From the NCBI GenBank assembly GCA_964036275.1, contig OZ038438.1, positions 8,128,978 through 8,192,977 on the forward strand: 64,000 nucleotides of DNA. The letters are read 5' to 3'. Each line of letters opens with the position of its first letter. Within the stretch, counting starts at the first letter, position 1. The DNA comes from Litoditis marina (Eukaryota > Nematoda > Chromadorea > Rhabditida > Rhabditidae). The notes beneath the pieces are model-generated. The model made no database searches. It had not been told where the DNA came from and saw only the letters and a program-made list of their open reading frames with translations. The position numbers and the translations under genes were made by a program. This document shows, one piece after another, positions 59,531-64,000 of this stretch.

Positions 59531-61790
59531 GTTCTAAAGTTGTGGTGAGTAACATTTTCTTTTTATTGACTGTGGTAATCTCTATAAAATACGTCCAAAA
59601 TATGTAATTGAATACAATTTTAACATGTGTGATTGGAAGGAGAAATGCAGGTTTGAAGTCTAGAATGACCACTATAGGGGGTTGTGACTAAATCTCCGTT
59701 CTAGTTTGAGCGCGTCATAAATTATAGTGTGTGCCAAACTTATAAATTTCTGTCTCTCGCCGAAATCGAACCTGTGAGCAAAATATTCGTAGCAGGGCGG
59801 TAGCCAATGCGCTACTAGAGGACGAATCTGGGAATCTTTGGAATCGAAGACATCTGTGCGTACACAGCGGAAAGTGAGATATACAGTACTCTCTCGCCTT
59901 TCCGTTGGCGACGACTATACTACAAAAGTTACCAATTTTGACCGAAAACGAACAAGATCAAACTACGAACACATTGGGATTGAAAAAGAGCTGTCTCTAT
60001 AATATCCAGTCACAGCTATCCGCAGCTTCTTTACATAAAACAAACAGTTCAACCAGTATGAATGGACAAAAGGCACATGAATCTCAACGGTTGAAGGTAA
60101 TCTCGAAAATGCCTCAATGTGTACTGTAAGTGTTTTTCAGTGCCTCTAACTGCTGTACTAGACGAATATACATAGCATTAGCAAAACGAGATAGTTTCAT
60201 AGTTATTCTAAATTGAAAAAAAAACTTCATATTTTAAGGTCCCTATGCATGCTTATGCAGTATGACGGTCTTGAGCTCAAATGAACTTACATTCCGAGAC
60301 GTACATATCTGGTGCAGGACACTTGGTCTTGGCTTCTTCGACGGGTTGTATTATGTCAGGATGACACGGAGATGATAGAAAACATTATATCTGAGAGTGA
60401 ACTCGCTGTCTTGCAAAATGCTTGCAATCTGGAATGCCGGAAGAGTTTTGTTCTGCAAATTTGTCTTGTACAATTGAAGACTGTACGAACTTTAAAAATG
60501 AAGATGCCGACCTTTTTTCCATACCTTGTCGTCTAACGTTTTTCCTCAGGTTTTGGCGAGAACGGCTGCCACATTTCAGATTGCAACAAAATCCATAGCT
60601 AATGCTGTTAGGGTGTTTTTATTGTTGATTACCCAGGAGTAATAATTTTTGTAGTCCAGAAGAATTTCCAATAAAACCATTTCATCCGCAAAACTTTTAC
60701 GGGTAAAACTTTTAACAATTTGAAACTATTTCTATGTTGGATAGAACCTGTACCAGTTTTCATTGATATTATCAGACTGTACAACTGTTGTTTTCAAGTT
60801 TGTTGTTTGTTCTGATGTGACACATAAATACAATAATACAGTGTCCAGATTCAGTTTTGGAATTCAGGTCAGAGCTCAGAGCTAGGGTTATCACCTTATG
60901 GCAACCTAGCTCATTTTCAGAGAGTACATGATTGGAAGATGGTTTTTGCCCAATTCACTGAGGAACCGAATACCGCTCAGTTCGATCCAGCGGTCGAACC
61001 GTCCGGTTCCCCAGCGAACCCTTCGAACCGAATCGTCCGAACCGCAAACCGAACCACTCTCGTTGAAGTCTTAATCGAGTCATTTTCAGCTCCAGTTGCT
61101 GAGCGTTCTACACGCAAACAGCGCCACAATAAAACGCACAGGGTGATATAACCAAAAAACCTTTTGTCATTCAAGTTAATATTTTGTTCTGTACGGAGCT
61201 CAGGAGTCCATTATAGGAAGTGACCAAATCATCGCTGTTGTTTGATCTCGATACATGCCACAATTTATGAATTTGAACTAAAAAGTAACGGGAAGAAACT
61301 ACAAACTCAGCTGGATGGGAAAAAACTGACCATATTTGCTTGTGATGGAGGCAGCCAACCCTATACTTTAGACGACTCGGCTGTGTTTGGTAAACGACAA
61401 CTGACTAAGGACCAGGGCCATTTACAGATGCCACCTGGGTTTTAGCACCCAAATGAACCCTGGTCGCTACTGCAGTTGCTTCAAACATCTTTGAAAATAT
61501 GCTCTTTTCTAATTCAATGCTAACGTGTCTTCATTTTTCGCGGTTTCCTTTATTTCGTTACCATACCCTTTTCCACGGAATAATGTATTTATAATAATGT
61601 GTGGAACACGTTTTATACTTGACCGGGTTGCTTTTTACAACCAACCTCTACGAAAGCAAAAACGCATTCGACTCGATTTTTTTCTTGAATTGCGGTCTAT
61701 TTCCTAATACGTCTTAAATACAATTTTCTGTTGCTCTCGCAATTTCATTATTCAATAACTAAAATGGGGAAAACGGTTCATCATCTTATG
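59531..61790. other. Intergenic region after the nicotinic receptor gene
   Basis: No coding exon is recognised. GTAGTTTGATC elements are at about 59905-59980 and 61212-61320. GAACCG/CGAACC short repeats occupy 60965-61060 and produce an unsupported open frame. Confidence 0.45.
61212..61320. mobile_element. GTAGTTTGATC-family MITE copy
   Basis: GCTGTTGTTTGATCTCGATA, the core CATGCCACAATTTATGAATT, and GAAACTACAAACTCAGCTGG at the right end. Confidence 0.75.
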
Positions 61791-61794
61791 TGAA

Positions 61795-61875
61795 CCAATC
61801 AGCAGCGACCAATCAGTGGGCGGAGCTAACTCTGACCAATCACAGCCGGCCTGATATTCAAATTCTTAAAAAGGC
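61795..61875 (+). promoter_or_regulatory. Promoter with three CCAAT boxes and a GC box
   Basis: CCAAT occurs at 61795-61799, 61809-61813 and 61836-61840, each within ACCAATCA, with GGGCGGAGC between the second and third. A TATA-like CTTAAAAAGG lies at 61864-61873. The layout suggests an NF-Y-driven promoter reading rightward into the gene beginning near 62241. Confidence 0.6.
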
Positions 61876-62240
61876 GCGCATTTCATCATTCTTGTGGTGA
61901 GAGGCGAGTGAGTTGAGTTGCGGTTAAAATTATAAATATTTTATCTCGCTGGTTATTGGTTGTGTGTTTATTTTTATTTATAGTACTTTACATTAGGGCA
62001 ACTGCAGAAATTTAAGGGTAATTGGCGTATGCTGGTCGCTTTCTCTGTTCAGTCAAGTAACGACAGCCATAATTCTATAATTTTTTTTAGATAAGTCTAT
62101 CAGTGTGTCACCGACCATGTACGTACACAGTCCCGATTGAATGAGATTTTAAATCTCAATTCACTTCACAGTGTTCTCGTCAGTTTGTCCCACTTGAAAT
62201 AAATTTGTTTGTAGTTTGTTGCTATTTTCAGGCTGCTTAG

Positions 62241-63791
62241 ATGGCCTATTTCGGATCGGCCGCAGGGTCGATGATTTCGAAATTGGGGTCGTCGTTTCGC
62301 AGAACAAATTCGGGAGGAACCAACAAAGTACAACAAGAACAACAAGAACAACAGCGCCAACAACAAGTCGTTAGTTTCTTTTGTATGAAAATAAAAAGAG
62401 AAGCCATTCACATGTGATTAGATAGAATAACTGACTACTGAAAACTACGCTGAAGGCTGAAGGTCTTTTTTGGCTTTCGCATGGCAGGCGTTGTGTGAGG
62501 TTTCGACTCGGAAGGCATCATTTTCGGGTGGCAGTGAGCTGTATTTGTTGGTTGTCATTGGTCGTATTCACGACATGTAATGTTAAGAGGTCCGAAGATT
62601 TGAAGATTTATCTCCCGAAAAAAAACAGAATAGTCACGGGATTCTCATCGACACTGATCTGAACGTTCGTTGCTGGTACAACAGAACTGTTAACCACATT
62701 ATTTATGATTCTGCCCTAGTCCAATCATTGAAGAAATTATAGTGGTCACCCAAGTTAGTTAACAATGGGTATAGCACCTCAGGTTCACGAAACTGTTCCG
62801 CTGCTCTTAAGACCTCTTCAGAACCGGTAAGGTATTTCACCTATCAGCTAGCTGAAATGAATACACCCACTGCTACCTTTCGATTTACCTTGTTTGTTCA
62901 TAAATCCTTCTTCATGTGTATGTAGGTGTAGCGATGTTGAGCATTTCAATCAGTTTGATTATGTTCTGAGTCTAGTTTGATGTTTACATGTGTCTTGTTT
63001 TCAGATTATGGAAGTTAAACAAGAAGTCATGGACGATGATGACATTGACGACGGATTCGATAACGACAACATTTCGTTCATCGATGAAGACAGTGATGTA
63101 ATATGTGTTTCGGATGCAGATTCGATGAGAAATATGCGGGCCAGAGCAATTGGATCTGGACCTGTACGTTGAACATGATGCCAAGACATGTTCATTTGCT
63201 ATTCGTGAAAAAAAATCGAATAGTCGCCCAAGAGTCCCAGAAATTGTTTTTTTTTTCGGATCGATTTTCACCCATCATCAAAAACCCGATGGTTTCCGTG
63301 ATTGCAGAAAAAATAGATTTTATGAGCCCAACGAACCAACCCAAGTTTGATCGGTATATTATTTGCATCATAGAATTTTCAGGATTTATGTTTATCAATT
63401 CAACTAGTCGTGCCTATAAGTATATTTTAGAATGTTTTTAAAGAGTAAGTGAAGTCGAGGTATAATAACTTCGTAAGTGCAGCTTTTTAAAGGCGTTTCT
63501 GTTCTCTATTCGATGTGTAGTGTTAACCTGGTTCTCATTTTTATGCACCACTGTATTTCTGTTCCTGTCTTGGATCAAAACAATATCACCAGTCTTTCAG
63601 CTGAATGTAGCCAGGGATGGTCAATCGCGCTCTTCTCGACGTGACCAAGTCAATGAACTTGTGGAAGATCAACAGCTGGAGACGCAGCCCAAAGATGACA
63701 ATATTGAAAGCAGTTCCGCTCAGCAGGCTGCACAACCACCCGTTGAGGAGATTTTGCTGGCCGATCGTGCACCGCTGGAGAACGAGAATAC
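62241..63791 (+). CDS. Unidentified acidic, Gln-rich protein (3' end beyond the window)
   Basis: Probable exons are 62241-62369, about 62758-62826, 63005-63163 and 63601-63791, continuing past the window. A CAG acceptor at 62231 precedes the ATG of MAYFGSAAGSMISKLGSSFR, which runs into a Q/QE-rich tail. The exon at 63005 gives MEVKQEVMDDDDIDDGFDND and more acidic residues; the exon at 63601 gives a charged segment ending PPVEEILLADRAPLEN. PVEEILLAD also occurs in the zinc-finger gene at 1255-7231, just before its WRKY/GCM-like domain. The second join is uncertain because the frame at 62758 does not settle, and translation could instead start at the ATG at 63008. No family is recognised. Confidence 0.5.
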
Positions 63792-64000
63792 GTAAGTGTA
63801 TCTACTCGAACAGAGGAGCTGTTTTTCAGAGGGTCCACTTTTCTGGATTTATTGCCCGTAGTTTATGATGTTGCTGGAGGGGCATTTGGTGGAGCGTAGG
63901 CCCAAAAATGTTGGTGTGTTTCAAATTCGAGACATAGAAGGGTACTGTTTTAGAAGGTGGGCCAAGCAGAGAATGTGTTACATTGAATCTGTTCCCACAT

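Noticed and set aside
60939..61174. Open frames on both strands over GAACCG repeats
   Set aside because: Short-repeat translation without start context or conservation.

Overview
The window is nuclear DNA from an animal. It holds eight spliced protein-coding loci on both strands, set in AT-rich non-coding DNA with many palindromic repeats. Animal-specific families (Axin, POU class III, a nicotinic acetylcholine receptor subunit) establish a metazoan. The T-rich splice acceptors, very often TTTTCAG or TTTCAG, resemble those of nematodes and related ecdysozoans. I infer a nematode-like worm but cannot prove the phylum. Exon models were built by hand from reading frame, splice sites and family similarity. 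Where exon lengths are quoted, the phases were checked for consistency.

Layout: (1) 1-790 (+) is the C-terminus of an ATM-like kinase. (2) 1255-7231 (+) is a 499-aa protein with two zinc fingers, a WRKY/GCM/FLYWCH-like zinc domain and an AT-hook; I know no named orthologue. (3) 8227-13491 (-) is an Axin-type scaffold (RGS plus C-terminal DIX), converging on gene 2. (4) 13492-20264 is a repeat-rich gap with no recognisable gene. (5) 20265-29178 (+) is CDC5L, 21 exons and 751 aa. (6) 31554-35627 (-) is a POU class III homeodomain factor, followed upstream by an 8.7-kb gap. (7) 44332-46797 (+) is proteasome alpha subunit PSMA4, and 47268-50350 (+) is the SNARE USE1, in close tandem. (8) 53393-59530 (+) is a nicotinic receptor alpha-type subunit whose 5' exon was not found. 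(9) About 62241 to the right edge (+) is an unfinished acidic protein that shares the peptide PVEEILLAD with gene 2.

The genes are not one pathway. They are housekeeping functions (DNA damage signalling, splicing, proteasome, ER SNARE), developmental regulators (Axin, POU) and a neuronal channel. The most unusual content is the repeats: at least a dozen copies of a roughly 100-bp element with GTAGTTTGATC-type inverted ends, two further short families seen twice each, and several single-copy elements with long inverted arms, nearly all in introns or intergenic DNA.
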